From Augochlora pura (taxonomy: Eukaryota > Arthropoda > Insecta > Hymenoptera > Halictidae), in assembly GCF_028453695.1 (NCBI RefSeq), contig NC_135781.1:13949640-14013639 (forward strand): 64,000 nucleotides of DNA, written 5' to 3'. The notes under the pieces are model-generated. The model saw only the letters and a program-made list of their open reading frames with translations, was not told where the DNA came from and searched no databases. Position 1 is the first letter of the stretch; each line of letters opens with the position of its first letter. This document shows, one piece after another, positions 1 to 13,749 of the stretch. The translations under genes were made by a program, and so were the position numbers.

Positions 1-3000
1 GATTAACGTATAAATCATTTTATTGAACGCGACTCTTACCAATTCATCCAATTTGCTTAATCCAAATCCAGTCGTGAAGCGACTATAGCTTTCGCGAACA
101 AAGGGTCTTTAGACTCATGAAAAATCGTAAGACTGCGAGGCATCTCTCGGGGTGGTGGGAATAGGGGATAAATTGAAGTTTCGCGAAGCTCGTTATCGAT
201 GGCGGAAAAGAACGGGCACGATTCTTCGCGAGGAATCCGTTTTGAAGAAGGGAGACCGTTTGGTCCCGAAACGGAAAAGTTTACGAGGATACTTGTCCGT
301 GCACGAACATCAAGAATTCATTAAGAAATGCCTTGTCGCGTAGATAGAAAGGAGCGAAACAGACGCCCGTTTAATTTGTCTTCGCCCCGGCGTGAACGCG
401 AGCGGGCGCGACTTGGCACGGCGTGTAATTATCGCTCGAAATTCCACTGCGTTAAATTCTTAAGCGGTAAGCAGCCCCGAGTTTTATGGTTCTCGCATGC
501 CTGCGGTCAATCCACGCTCTCTCCCTCTCGGTGTCAAACAGCGGATCTCGCGCGATCACTCCTCGAGAGGTTATTTTGCCGGGAGAATCGATCGGCGCGG
601 CGCGGCGCGGCGTGGCGGTGGCGGTGGCGGCGGCGGGCGAGGAGCCGCGCCATCGAGCGTGATTACACGCCACCGCCGTGGTGTAATAATAAGCATCGAA
701 ATCTTACTCGGGAAAAGTCGCTCGGCCGGAACTAAATCCTATTACGGCCTCTGTTCTGCAAAGTAGAACTTTAAATTAGAAGGGGTGATTTAACCGTGGA
801 TCAGCCACGGTCACGGTGTTCTGCTTTGCTACGATATTCCGGCGAGTGTAATCGACGGAGTGAATTTCCAGCTGCTGAAGTCGAGTCTCGTATATACCCG
901 TGACATCGCAAATGCTGCTTCACGAGCTCCACATGGCCGCAATTATTTCCGTAACCCCCACATAGTCCTTTAGAAAATGAGCGCAAAAGATCTCGGGATA
1001 ATGCTTCGCTCATTTTTGCATCACGCTTCAATTAATTGGATTTTATTCGTAACGTGTTTACCATTTGCATTTGTAATATAAGTCACAAGATGGAAAAGAC
1101 GTTTCGGAAAGAAGTTGCTGCAAAGAGTGTTTATGCTTGGCGTCGTTTGCAATTTTATTTACCATCTCTTTCCGATATCTTTTTCTAGGTATTTCAATCA
1201 GACACATTAGTTTTTCTGTAGATTTCAATGAAACATGCGAGGGTTTTAATTAATTGCTTAAAACTATCAAAAAAAGTTAAGCAAATTTATTTTACAACAC
1301 GAACTAAAGGAAACAAAACAGTTTAGAGTATTTAGAAACAATAGATAAATGAATTTTCGATTCGGGGAATGTGTAACGATTATGTTAAATTCAATTGTAA
1401 ATGACTTTGACCTAAAAAGGGTTCTCCTTGGTTCGAGTAAAGTGTCTTCATTTAGAATTATTTTACTGCAGAGATTTTGGCTTCTCTGTGCTGTTTCGTC
1501 ACGGTTTATAGATTTTAATCGAGATGCTTCGTTCAAAAACGAAAACGACGACGCGAACGTTTGAAATTTTTGTTCGGTTTCGCGCTGTTTGGTTTCGCAA
1601 ACCAAAAGCGGAGTCGACTCTTTCGAGCGCGCAAACATGTCGCGTCGCCCGAGGGTAACGCGATATCCAGGCATCTATGCGTAACCGAATTTAATTACGG
1701 CAGATGTGCGCCGGCTAAATGATAGGTCTAGTTAATGTTGGCCACCATGACAAATAGCAGGAATCCGGAGGAACGACGAGTTATATCCGAAGACGCATTA
1801 CTTCGCGCTAATTCATCCCCCCGACGCGCTGGGCGACACGTCCATTTTACCGCGATACAAACATTTTCGCCGCTCTTCCAACGACAGAGTCAGCCGATTA
1901 AATTGATATTATAAACCGCCAGTCGGCGAACAGCAATTTATCACGTTTTAACGAGCTCCACGGTATTTACGGCACCATAATATTTCCGTGGATTCGACCG
2001 GGACCAGTGGCGCTGTTTCGCTTTATTTCCAAACTATGTAAAACGACCACCATGCCGAGCGCGATTCGCTCGCCTTATTTCATATTGATTGTATCCTTGA
2101 CTGGCAGACCCCCCTCGTTTCGTTCTCGTTAACATCGTCCGTTTAGTTTACAAGAGAATCAGCGGCATTTTAATAGGGGAGACCGAGCAATCGATTTATC
2201 CCACGGACGGCTACATAGTTGGTACGTTCTGATAACTGAACGGCAAATTATACATATAGATCCGAGGGTGATTATTTTCATGCGCAACGTTTTAGTCGAG
2301 TGCGTGCGACTTTATGGACCTGTCCCGCGTAGAAAGTTTTACGACCTGTTCTTGGGAAAATGTGCATCCAACTTTATGCGCCACGCTGCAGCTTAGCACG
2401 GCGAATAGTTTAATAAAGTTCACTGGAAGCTATTACTTTATTTGAGGCCAGCGAAATACACCGCGGAAGAAAGAAAGTTTTCTTTGACCCTGAGTTATAG
2501 TTTTCTTGCTACAAGAAGCTCATTAGCAGTGTTTCACGTGATTAGAAATCTTCTTTCGAGTGATTGTTCCAGCAGAATTTAATCGGCTACGTTACAGAAG
2601 GAGTCTTGAAAATGTTACCTCATTGAAACACATGTTCGAAAATTTTTAATTTACTTTGTGAATCTGTGATAATACTCTAGCATGCCAGTCACGTTCATTG
2701 CGCACAACCGAAACTAAAAAGTTAAAATTTATTTTAGTGGATGGCATTAGAAACTCGCATCCGAAACTTAAATTCAGTTTGTACGAATATATTACAATGA
2801 AAATGAATTTTCAAAATTGCTAAAAAATTAGTGTCACTTATATGTGATCGACGCGGCGCTCAACTTATTAAGAGAGATTTGGGAAATTTTTTAAACATGT
2901 ATTTTTATGCTAACATTATTCTTATATAAATGTCTCATATTTTATTTCTGCAGCCATCTGAATGTATTATTTAAAATAAATAAGTATATCTCGCATAAAA

Positions 3001-3020
3001 ATAGCAATATCTGTAACACT
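1..3020. other. Non-coding stretch, no gene seen
   Basis: I see no gene here. The first 2.3 kb is CpG-containing, fairly complex DNA. From about 2,600 it becomes AT-rich. Open frames are short and overlap on both strands without a recognisable protein. A GC-rich simple-sequence patch at 592-637 is listed separately. Nothing in the rest shows terminal repeats or a coding signature. Confidence 0.6.
592..637. repeat. GC-rich low-complexity CGGCG/GGC tract
   Basis: Runs of CGGCG units pass directly into GGTGGC/GGCGGC units. Similar CGGCG runs recur at 13750-13775 and 33979-34017, so this pentamer is a favoured simple sequence in the region. It creates a glycine/arginine-rich open frame that is not believable as a gene. 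Confidence 0.75.
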
Positions 3021-3024
3021 TTTT

Positions 3025-3222
3025 TGCTCTACTGAATATGAATATTATTAATTTATTTCGAATCGAAATCAAATTTAATTATTCTGTTATCGAAGTACAG
3101 GGACGAAGATAAATAAGGACAATATAAGAGGTAAGAATTGTTTAGTTTTATTAAAGAAAGTATTAAGAACGAATAAATGCTAATTAACACAGCGTGAAAA
3201 GAATTGTAGTGCAAGGGGTTAA
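3025..3222 (-). mobile_element. TTAA MITE, family D, one end missing
   Basis: Read on the minus strand, it starts with TTAACCCCTTGCACTA at 3222 and then matches the copy at 40274-40524 almost base for base for about 190 bases. Shared internal blocks include a TTTAAT-AAACTAAACAATTC segment and an ATAATTAAATTTGATTTCGATT segment. Similarity stops near 3025, so the second terminal repeat is lost or beyond recognition. The TTAA boundary and inverted-repeat relatives point to piggyBac-type mobilisation. It has no coding capacity. Confidence 0.8.
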
Positions 3223-3655
3223 GCGTCCTAGGGATAAGGAACGACAGATTTGATAAAACCTCAATAAATAGACTCGACCCCTTCGTAACCAAACTTTCTG
3301 GACAATAGGAACTCGGGAACCACGGGGATTCGTAGAAGTCGTAACAATATCTATTCGAAGCGGATTAATCGCGAAGCATTCGGGTTTCCTCGAAAGAAAG
3401 CAACCCGATCTGGTCCCCGAAATAGCCTGGGCTGGTTAATTGAATTAAAATTCTCGCGGCGGCGCGAATGTTTCAGTGAGACGGCCGATCGGTTCAGTGA
3501 ACCCCTCCGAGCACGTGTCCGGCGTGTATTAATGGCGACGTTGCGCATAATTCCCGTCGACAGGTTTAATCAACAATCACGATCCAAAGTGACAGTCTCC
3601 TTAATCATGAACACTCGCTTTCATACGCATGCCCCGTCAATATCGGGCAATGCTA

Positions 3656-3690
3656 CGTCGTCTTCGTCGTCGTCGTCGTCGTCGTCGTTG
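3656..3690. repeat. (GTC)n microsatellite
   Basis: About eleven GTC/TCG units with one interruption (TTC). A shorter run follows at 3701-3711. It yields a serine run in one frame (69-codon frame from 3532), which I treat as a by-product of the microsatellite. Confidence 0.9.
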
Positions 3691-3920
3691 CCATTCGCCG
3701 CCGTCGTCGTCGAGGACGGCAGCAGCGGCGGTGGCGGCTGAGGAGAACAAATAGAGCGGTGGGGATCATCCTAATTTCGTAGTCCTGCCGGATAAATGGA
3801 AAAGCAATCCATGGCCCCGACGAGCCGAGGATTAGGAGCTATCTTCCGCCGTTACGTTTCAATTCTCATTACCCTTCGTTCTCCACCCCTTTTCCTTCCC
3901 TCTTCTCTGCTTCTCTTTCC

Positions 3921-3964
3921 TCCCTCTCTCTCTCTCTCTCTCTCCCTCTCTCTCTTTCTCTTTC
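3921..3964. repeat. (CT)n microsatellite
   Basis: CT-dinucleotide array with a few CCT and TTT interruptions. It is complementary to the (GA)n array about 190 bases downstream at 4155-4215, so the two could pair as an imperfect hairpin in single-stranded DNA or RNA. Confidence 0.92.
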
Positions 3965-4154
3965 TAGCCGCCGTGTCGTCGAACCAAGAGCTCCGAAAAG
4001 TAGGGACTTTCATGAGACTGCGGCCTCTTTGCTTGACGAGCCGAGCTCTTCGATAGATGGCCGTGGATTCGACCCGGGATGGAATAGACCGTGCTCAAAA
4101 GGTTACAGGGCATTGTGATAAAAAAAGGGAAGAAAAGGCTGTATAGAGGAAAAT

Positions 4155-4166
4155 AGAGAGAGATAG

Positions 4167-4209
<43 letters not shown>

Positions 4210-4215
4210 AGAGAG
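4155..4215. repeat. (GA)n microsatellite
   Basis: A GA array of about 60 bases with AGGGA interruptions. It is inverted relative to the CT array at 3921-3964. Confidence 0.92.
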
Positions 4216-7200
4216 CCGAGGCTACGAGACTACAGAGCAAATAGGATTAACCGTTACATTTTACGGAGAATAGTCTTTTCACTATTTTCTCGCTGATTGA
4301 TACGCGCGGTCGTCATTGCAATATCCTCTTTCTGGTTTTTGCAACGCTCTTCCATTGTTCCAGCTGAATCGAACTAAAAATCGAATCCGCTTTTTTCAAG
4401 TTTCTCTACAAAAACGGTCTGCGGACATTAATTTCATTTCTGATGCAGCGATCTTTTTGGTCGGACATGTGTACCGTTGTATCGCAAGCGATCGTTATTT
4501 ATTATAAACATTCTTGATACAATCTATCTTTCGCTAGTTTAATGTTCTTGTTAATTTAATGTTCTCGTTACTTTTTCGGATACGATAAAATATTTGAAGA
4601 AAATATTGTGTCTGGTTATAAATGGATTCCACAGTTGGAAATATTTCTAATAAAATTATGGCAATTTAAAAGGAATGAAGAAATTGAAATTCGTATTATT
4701 ATGGAAGTTGGCAGTATCCTTTGAACTTCGTCGCCGACTGCGGTATTTAAAAAGAGGGATATTAAAAGCGACTTCCACGCAGAAAAAAAATACGAACTGT
4801 GCAGTGATAATAAAAATGACGAATTTCCACGGGAGACTCGGTAACTGAAAAATTAGCCGGAAAGTTGAAGCTCCAATTTCGGAGTCGGAGGACCGAAAAA
4901 ACGTCATCCTTCCTGCGAAGTAAAATGGCGTAACATTGAAATGAGGGAAGAATACGCGTACAAATCGGGCGCCGTCGGGATTCGTTCGCCAAAAGCGGGC
5001 TGCGCGACTGCAACAGCTGTGACGATTACGAAATAAATTACTTGAAATTCGCGCTGGCACGTACGACCTGTCGCGCATTTAAAATCTCTCCTGCCAACCC
5101 CTTTTCCCGACCGGACCCCGCTCGGACCACCCCGGCGACGACGGTTCGTTTTTCAATGTTTAAACAGCCGCGAACTATAAAAGCTGTTACATAAGTTTCG
5201 GTCAAGTTGATTGCTCGACGTCGATCTTTCCCGGTCCCGGCCAGTAATTAAAACTCGCTCGGTTTTGCCGGCGCGCTTTCCGCCTTTCGCCGCGATCGAT
5301 ATAAAGTAAAAATCAATCGACGCCCGATTTTAAAGCGTGCTCTCTCGGTCATTCCTGTCGATGGCTTACCCGCGCCCGATTCGGGTTGCGCTCACGATTT
5401 CGACGTCCAATCGAACGCCGGCAAATCTCTCTCTCTCTCGATAGTTTTACTTTCCTCTTCTTTCCTTCTTTTTTTCTCTCTTTCTCTCTCTTTCCGTAAT
5501 TTTTTCGCCTATTACGGGTCCCGACATTTTTAATTTCCGTAAAGTTTTCCCCGACAGATTTGAAGCGGTTTTTCAACAGCTAGAAATTTCCGCATAATTT
5601 ATACCGCATCACCTTTTGCGACGCGACATTCTCAATTAACTGCCGCGTCTCTCGGAACTGCGATTTTCGAAATTGAATGGACAATAACATCTTCAAAGGC
5701 GCGTGAAGCACGATTTATATCATTCCTTTAAATCTCTAGGTGGTTATTGCACAATCTCTTCCGTTTACTTAAAATCACAAGAACGTTTGTTCGAGCAACA
5801 TGTACGGCAAGTGCAGGTACTGTGGTACAGCGCGTAATTTACGACGTAATAAAATCTCGATAAAGAAGCAACAAACTCTAAGATAGTCGACCGTATTAGG
5901 AAATAAAACTTTGTCACGGTGTGCAAGGGCATACCTTCATAAAATCAATTCAGTGAAAGAACCTTCAACTTTTGCGTAACAGATTATGAAATTCGTTCAC
6001 TCTTGACTATTACACAATAGTTTTTTTCTTTTATTATGTATGTACAATTGTGTTTTAGATCTTTCACCACATAAGTTGAGTTCAAATGAGTAAAAAATGT
6101 TCTCCATGTTTGTCAAACCTCTGATATCAATCGTACTCCTTACTGGACTATCTTTATGGAAAATTTAAATAAGTTAATTAGATGATAATGTTTTCCTTCT
6201 TTTTGTAATTGTAATAAATTGAAAATAATGCAACAACATCCTTATACTCTTCACATATCTTCACAGTGTTATAATTCACTTAGAGTAGTGGATCTTTTTT
6301 AGTCCAGTATTCTGTTTCGTTTTTAAGTCAAGGAGTTTAATGTCTTATTCGATAAATATAAAGTTAATTATGTCCAAAAACAAACGAAACGCACAGTAAA
6401 TGGCCACACAACAGTATCCGCCTCGACTACCATATTCATTTTTCTCATAAATGTATCAATACCTAATTTACCTATAATTTTATCTCTATTCCTCCAAACC
6501 ACCAAACCAAGTGCACAAGCTCCAGACGTACAGATTCTCTCGATCCAGATTGCTGCTCTGTATTTTCAGATCTCTAGACCCGCAAGAAATCCAGAAGGAA
6601 TCCGCCGCACCCTGAAAAGCCGCAGGACAGGGGATGCTTGCCGTCAGGAGCAGAGCGAGTTTCGTTTGGTGCCTCGGTGCGTGCCGGTTTTACAAACGTA
6701 ACCGGCGTAGGAAAAATCAGAAACGGGATCGCTCATCCCTGAAGAGGGTCGTGTGGCGGGCAGGAGAGAATTCCAGGACGGTATCCAACGTGGAAAGCAG
6801 ATCGAAGTCTCAATTTCGTTTCAATCCGAAATAAAAGCAAGACTAAACACCGACACGCTACGCGATCGACAGTGGATATCTCTGCGTGGAAAATTACGGC
6901 GGGGCAAGAGGGCGCGCACGGAATCTGCGGGGTAGATCCGTGGAAAACGGGGAAATGAAGCAGAAGACGAGCAGGGCAGAGGGGGGCAAGGGTGAAAGGA
7001 TGGCGGGAGGAAGACGATCGTCGGGATTCGAACGGTGACAGAAAGGGATGAACGAAAGGGTGGCCATTTCTATCGTCTCCCTTCCGATCGGCCCCTCCGA
7101 CCCACCTCATCATGCTCCTTCATCTTTCTACTTTTCTCTTCGCTTTTCTCTTCTTCTTTTTCGCCTCATATGTACGTACAATCTATCGTGATACGTCGCG

Positions 7201-7822
7201 GGAGAAGAGAGACGGATATAGTCGCCGAAGATATAAGACGGCTAAGTCCGTCCGACGCGTCGATGCCTACCGGCAGGGGTTGCCCAGTCGATATCTCATC
7301 AAAGGTTTCCACCTGATCGTTGTTTTATAAAAGATCCACGTTCAGAATCGGTGTCTATCGTTTTCCACCTTTTTACCTACCCCATCACGGCGAGGTACTC
7401 GACGATCTTCCCGCCGTCCGATAAAGGACGATGGAAGTAGACAGTTCGGTGTTTAATCGCCGCTCCGACCCGTTACGCTCCCATTAATTTCGCTCGTTAC
7501 CTCACCTGTTACTCAGACGATCGACAATTCGTCGGAGTAATTGCAAAGAGTCGGTGATTCCGAGGTTAGAGCGGTCCTCCACGTTGCTCTATTACAAGGC
7601 CATAAAAATTATCGATGGCAAAAAGGAGGCATAATGTTACAACTGCGAAAATTCCGCGCGACTCTCTAAACTCTGTTGCATCTCGCAAATTATACTCGTT
7701 ACGTCAGTACGAAGAATGACATCAAACTCTGAACAAGTACCAATGTGCAGTTTCTATTATTTTATACAATAAAAACCATTGGTTATTATTATATATCGTA
7801 TATCAAACCTTATGCAAATTAT
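4216..7822. other. Non-coding stretch, no gene seen
   Basis: No gene is recognisable. Features of composition only: a pyrimidine-rich tract at 5427-5493, CpG-rich DNA at 4,950-5,400 and 6,580-7,500, and AT-rich DNA at 5,700-6,480. A frame of 140 codons on the minus strand at 4656-5078 has phenylalanine- and arginine-rich composition with no domain I know. Confidence 0.55.
5427..5493. repeat. Pyrimidine-rich (CT) low-complexity tract
   Basis: Interrupted CT/TTC simple sequence on the plus strand. There is no flanking element structure. Confidence 0.75.
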
Positions 7823-8000
7823 TTCAAGCCTTTGCATTCGCAACTGTTTTAACTTGAAACCATAATGTAACAGTTCTACTTTTAGTAGTTTGTTCTAAAT
7901 ATAAACAAAGATATTTGTTTAAATAGAATCATCATTGCAGTAAATAATATATATAGAACATTGAATTTATTTTATAGACTTGTAGTACTTGAATGTAATG
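7823..8000 (+). mobile_element. Decayed TTAA MITE, family H
   Basis: The start (CCTTTGCATTCG, then GTTTTAACTTGAAACCATAA) aligns with the complete family-H copy at 22013-22260 through roughly 60 bases. The TTAA itself is mutated and the right end is not identifiable, so 8000 is only a rough limit. Confidence 0.5.
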
Positions 8001-9971
8001 TTTTATAACTATTACGATCCCATAACAACTGTGTATAAGTTCTGTACAATTTTTGTATAATTTTTACTATTTCTTGACACACTAAAGGGTCTAGAATCCG
8101 TATATGTAAATAAATGAAATGAAATGAAATGACATGATGCTAAGTTTGCATTTTACGTGTTCGTTGAAAGAGAACTTACAAGACGTCCTAGTACAAGCGA
8201 TCACAAATGACGTTGACCATTGTGTATTTATGTTCGCAAGCACACATACATAACAAAGTTCCGAAATTATGGAGAGAGCAGAGAACAGAACGCGTCGCCT
8301 CAAGCGGTTGGCGGCGCGTTAAGCGTGAATTTGTATGGAAAGTCTTTCATCGCCGACACAATTTTCCCGGTCGCAGTATGGGATTGTCTGAGGGTTTCGA
8401 TGCGGGGGAGAAGATCGAGAGCAAAAGACGGGAGACGATGGTATAAGCGACGCGACGAGATGACAAGCTCTTTCAGTCGCGGACCTGTTGATCTCCACGA
8501 AAAATTCGAGGGGCGAGCGTTGTTCCTCGCCGGGCAACCGGCCGACCGGCTCCGCGAAACAGAATTATCAGGGACACAACGATTAATGAAGGTACGGATG
8601 CCCCGAGACTGAAATTACCTCGGCCATTTTTCCGACTGAGCCACGGTGCTGATACCGCGATATCTCATTTGTCACCGAGCCCGGAGAAGGGATTGTAAAT
8701 TGTGATTGATGCCAGGGAACTCGTTGCGCGTTGTTCGAGCCCGCGTTCTTGATTTATGAAAACAACGGGGGCCCGGCCGACCATCGTTTTACACGAACTG
8801 CCGATCCGCTAACTGGTTCGATCATTTCCGACGGACTTTCATAAAGGCGACGCTGTTTTTCGCGAAGCGCGTTTCATCAGCTCGCGTCACCCACTGCGAA
8901 ATTGATTTTAAATCTGGCTGTCGCCGACGGCCGTTGCTTTCGACGTCGACAGGTATAGTCGACTCTCGAAAGAATGTTCGTACTAACCTTTGAGTAGCTT
9001 CAGCAGCGATCTGTGAAAAGCAGTGGGTATATTTGCGGAACACGCGGCGCAGCATAGTTCGCACAGTTCACTTCAACTGGAAAATTCATTTCCACCTTAT
9101 TATGTAGCTTTTTAATGTCGAACGTAATATTCGGACACTGACGTCCGTGCATTGAGACATTTGAGAGAGTTCTTTTACGAGTAGCGAATCAGATATTTCA
9201 AGTAATATTCGTAAACAAGGTAAAAATTTTGTGGAGCAACATCGCGACGTCGGAATTATATCCACGAAAATTATCTTAAGGAAGCTCGTAAAGATCTTTA
9301 GAACGATTTGACATATTTTGTTTCATAGTCGCAGAAATTGTACGGATCCCTTCATAGAAAATTATCGAACAAGATAAACCTAAATAAATTACATCTTGTC
9401 ATTATAATACAATACACGTTAGTTATTGTTAGGCCTCGGTAGCTTCATTGTTAAACCAGGATACGTATCCTCCATGTTATTGGCAAATAAGAAAATGATA
9501 TTGAATCGAAAATAAGAATAGATCCAGAACGATGCTTAATTTCATAATTGGCAAAAGAAGAAAGGTTCCGTGCACGATTGGTCTGGTCGTGGGAAGATGA
9601 AGCGATTCGGTTCGGCCATTTTTACCTCGTACGGTAAATTCGCGCGGGAACACAGAGAAGGGAAACGGATAGTCCGAGATTATCCACGTACGAAAGTAAG
9701 CGCCCCCGTGGTTAAGTATAGCTCGTGACTTTCGGTGCCGCTCGCGGTCATTACGATTTGCATAAAGGGCGTCGGAGATACAAGGACAGCCGGGGAAAGG
9801 GAGTCGCGTACGTGTCGCGAGGGCCGCGCGTTCGAGAATGGCGAAGGGCTTTTCGCACGTGCGTGCTCTCTCATTACGGCGGAATCGCGACGCGAGGAAC
9901 GCGTTGCAGAAAAACGTGAGCGGCACGCAAATCGCAGGCTTCGCGTGCGCCTCAGTCCTTCGACCGGCTTG
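8001..9971. other. Non-coding stretch, no gene seen
   Basis: CpG-rich DNA at 8,270-9,060 and 9,560-9,960 flanks a more AT-rich middle. A short GAAAT pentamer run lies near 8,115-8,140. Overlapping open frames on both strands (up to 149 codons at 9477-9926 minus) have no recognisable domain. Confidence 0.55.
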
Positions 9972-10042
9972 TTTCTTCTTCTTCTTCTTCTTCCTCCTCC
10001 TCCTCCTCTTCCACTTCTTCTTCTTCTCCTTCTTCTTCTTCT
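9972..10042. repeat. (TTC)n/(TCC)n compound microsatellite
   Basis: TTC array, then TCC array, then TTC again. The frames crossing it are poly-Phe/poly-Leu/poly-Ser and are not believable proteins. Confidence 0.92.
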
Positions 10043-10293
10043 ACCTGCCGCATCGGATACGCGCTTCGGTGTTTCTTAATTTCGTGACCAAACCCGGATC
10101 ATAACGTTAATTAATTTCCCCGGCTCCGCCTTTTCTAGAAGCCGGCCGCTCCTCCCGAATATTACTTTGTGAACACCTCCTGCGCTCGAGGAGATGCTGT
10201 AGAAATTGATAATAATGCAAATTTTTGGGACAAACTGTCTGAAGCTTTTTACTCTATTATTTTTATTAAAAGACTGCACTTCACGTATTCTAT

Positions 10294-10545
10294 TTAACAC
10301 GTTCCGTGCCGAGCTGTATTTAGTCGACTTTTCATTCTGGTCAATTAACGCTTTAAAAATCGATATATTATTTTTATTTACTAAGTATTGTCAAAATGAC
10401 TATGAAGCAAACTTATCATGGATCTATTCTTTTGGTGGAAATTAATTCTTCGATTCTAAACTTGCCATAAAATATTTTTTTTAACGCGTTAAATAGACAT
10501 TTAAGCGTGTACCACCAGTGGTACACGTGGCACGGAATGTGTTAA
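10294..10545. mobile_element. Complete TTAA MITE, family A
   Basis: A 252-base element. Its left end is TTAACACGTTCCGTGCC; the reverse complement of its right end is TTAACACATTCCGTGCC (16 of 17 identical). Just inside the right end is a palindrome with 9-base perfect arms GTGTACCAC/GTGGTACAC and a 2-base centre (10507-10526). The interior is AT-rich with no coding capacity. TTAA at both edges matches the piggyBac target duplication. Confidence 0.85.
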
Positions 10546-13500
10546 CTGTGGTCTTAGTTATATTCTCCTTATTGTGAAAAACAAAGAGTGTTATTGTCTA
10601 TTAATATGTGTATTGATTATTGAACAAATTTATTGTTGAGATTGTTTAGGGGTAGTTTAAAGTAATTACCTGAAGTAATAGATTATAGCTTATTTCATTT
10701 GATTTCTATATTTTGGTACGAATTCTAGGACATAAGATAAAATATTCGTAAATGTTACTTATGCTACTATGATTCTATCCTACCCAATTGTTACTATCTG
10801 CTGGTTATGTTTGATTTTTTCTCTAACATTATAGCGAACGCATCTTCAAAATATACTCATATTTTATGTTCAGTTCTGAGTTGTCGATGATATTAAAATT
10901 GAGGAGAATTCAATTTGAAGTACAATATAATTCCTCTTACAAAGAATTATTCTAACTAATTTGTTTATTTTATGGAAGAATGGAAGTTAATTTTTGAAAC
11001 ATTGAATCGACTTTAAAACTTACATAACAGTTATTTTCTTCCTACATAAAGCAGTAGACTGATTTTCTAATACTCCGATGATTCGGTGACTATATAAACA
11101 TTAATAGAAACAACAAAAAATAATTAAAAGTATGAATATAATATTTTTGATTGGGAAAAATAACCTGCTACATATTCTTTATTTGCTAAATCTGATGTTA
11201 AATTCGTAGCCTAGTTATTTGTTACATTAGAAACCGTTTATAATTTACGCATGCTGGACCATCGGCGAACGGTGAACGAAAAAATGAAAAACGCATGAAA
11301 ATGTATTCCCACGGACCGGTCGCTTGTCACAGACTTACGGAAAGCCGTCTCTTTTCTCTGCGTCGATCCAGTTAGCCGAGGATTACCGCGAAGTCAGAGA
11401 TTAATGAGTGACGTACGCCTTATCTAGCTAGCCGGCTGACCGGCAGGATCGTCATGAAATTGGATTTAAGCCGAGTTTTAAATCGAGTGACACGTAATCC
11501 AAGTTGAGTAACCGGCGATGCACGGCCCCGTGAAACTCGAGCCGCGTACAGCAGCTGGAAATTGAATTATGCAACGCGCTGACATTCCTATCGTGTGTTG
11601 TCCATAGATGCGTGAAGAATGGAACGACAACCCCGATACGTATCGATCTTATAAGCGAGGAGATTCGAGCGGCCAAAGAAACTCGCGTTACAAGTGTACT
11701 CATTATACTGGCAACGACGCGAACTGAATAAATGCGACCGCGGAGATACGGTTCAAGAAGATAGCTTCATCTGACCGTCGCATTGTGACGGACAATTGCT
11801 GTTTCCACCGCGAAAGTGTTTTAATTTAATTGAATTTTGTACGAATTCTTCTGGTATTGATCATCTATATTCATATCTTTTAATATTAAAGTTTCATTGA
11901 GAAACAGCTACGAGAATATGTCGTTGAAATATATCCAGTTACAATTTGCTTTTATATAGGCCCTTCGACAGTTATGTTAATTGTCCTTCACTTCTTCATC
12001 TGATCGAGTTGAATGATCCTTTAGCGATCTTCGTAATTATGAATTATGCCATAATCATCAGGTTGTACAGCAATGCTAATAAGATCTGCGATAAGATACT
12101 CGTGAACATCTATTATACGTCGTTACTGGACATAAGTTATGGAACAACATAGCTATATAACTCGTTAGACTCGTTAAATAAGTGAATGAGATAAATAACT
12201 TGCAATACAATTTTGATCACGCTGAAGTAAGAAATTCATCGAGCCATGTTTTCACGTCGTTAATAGATGTGAAATAAATGTCTGTAAATGATGATGTATG
12301 TAGCAACTCAATGAAATGGCCATTGGGTAGAATGAAATAGGTGCCGCCAAGTTAAATGAAAAAGACGTAATTCTACACCTAACGAACAGAATGAAATTTT
12401 ATTTCGAATTTGTCGCACTGTTTTCGGAACGACCGCGCTACTTTTTGCCAAGGAAATCTGAAAAACGCTTTTCAGTTGCCAAACGGGCAAAGATCAAATC
12501 CCAGTAAGTGAAACAGTTTCTCTTAAATATTTCTGACAGCGAATATTCAATTAGAATATAGTGACTAATCAAATCGGCATCAATTGGATGTATTGAATGT
12601 TCCGTTTTTCGACACGCAATCGCTCGAACGGGGCAACTTCTCGCGTCGATAACTCATACTTAATGATCCAGTCTGGCACAATCTCTCACCTGAACGCTAT
12701 TAGAAACGTCAGCCTCTATATTGCTCTATTAACGCGCGCTATAATTCACCGAGATTACAGGCGATACCCAAATAACCAATAAATGTCTGAATTTCGAGCG
12801 CGGTAACACATCGGTTCCCCACCGTCGATTTACGGATGTTCGCTGCAACCGGTGTCTTTGAGACGGCAATTCTTTCGCGTTGCCGTTCACGCGAATCGTG
12901 TCACCGCGAACCGGACATGCATCGGTGCCGACGAAGCTATTTCGCAACCATGATCTTGCCCGGCGTGCGACGCCCAATGGACAGGTCGGCGCGTTAAATA
13001 AAAGCGCGGCAACTTCCGGAAACAGAGCGGCGATAATGGACGGAACACGAAATGCCGGCAATCGAGATGAATCGACGCCATCCGGACGATGTTTCCCGTT
13101 TGTTATAGCCCTGGAATTCAGCGTCGACACGTTAATGCAATTCGGGCCGCGGGAAGCTCGCGAGCTACGATCGTTTTGTAAACGGCCGAAGTGTCCTCTT
13201 CACCATCCCCGGCCCCCGAAGCCTCGCGCACCCTCGAAACCCCTCTGCGCTCGTCCCCGGGTGGAAATCATCAACCAGATTGCTTCATAGGAAACGTAGA
13301 ATGCTTCTCTCTGAAAAGCCCGCTGGATTACCAAGGTCGGCGATTTCCCAGTCTGCGGAAGGAATAAGTTCTCCGCGCCCCCTGTCCCCGGCCAGCTCCG
13401 CTCCAGCCTTTTTCTTCGTCTCGAGGATCTCGAGTAGGACGATTATCGTCGTGAAAATCTCAGATAGAAGCCGAGGTCCTGGGTTCTCATCGACAGATTC

Positions 13501-13614
13501 TATCTATATCCGCGATAGCCTCCGCCTCTACGACCGAGGCGCGTCTCTTTCTCTATCCTTCCTTTATGTCTGTCCCCCGTGCCCCCGCCCGTCCCGGTTT
13601 CTTTCCCTTTCTTT
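10546..13614. other. Non-coding stretch, no gene seen
   Basis: AT-rich to about 11,230, mixed to 12,780, then strongly GC/CpG-rich. At 10895-10913 a short segment (AATTGAGGAGAATTCAA) resembles the end of the CAGTAAAT element at 22788-23006, but it is too short to call. Open frames of 130-143 codons after 12,729 occur on both strands in the GC-rich part and look like chance. Confidence 0.5.
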
Positions 13615-13631
13615 CCCCCCCCCCCCCCCCC
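13615..13631. repeat. Homopolymer C17
   Basis: Seventeen uninterrupted C residues follow CCCTTTCTTT. The complementary strand is a G-run able to form quadruplex DNA. It could also be an assembly trouble spot. Confidence 0.9.
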
Positions 13632-13749
13632 GAGGGCCACCCGGCGCCTACCCCGACCGTTTTCTTCGGCGTGCTCCTTTTCTACGCGCGGGCGAGCTCG
13701 ATTCTCCGTGAAAACCGGTAGAACCCGTTCAAAAGGATACCCTCTCGGG

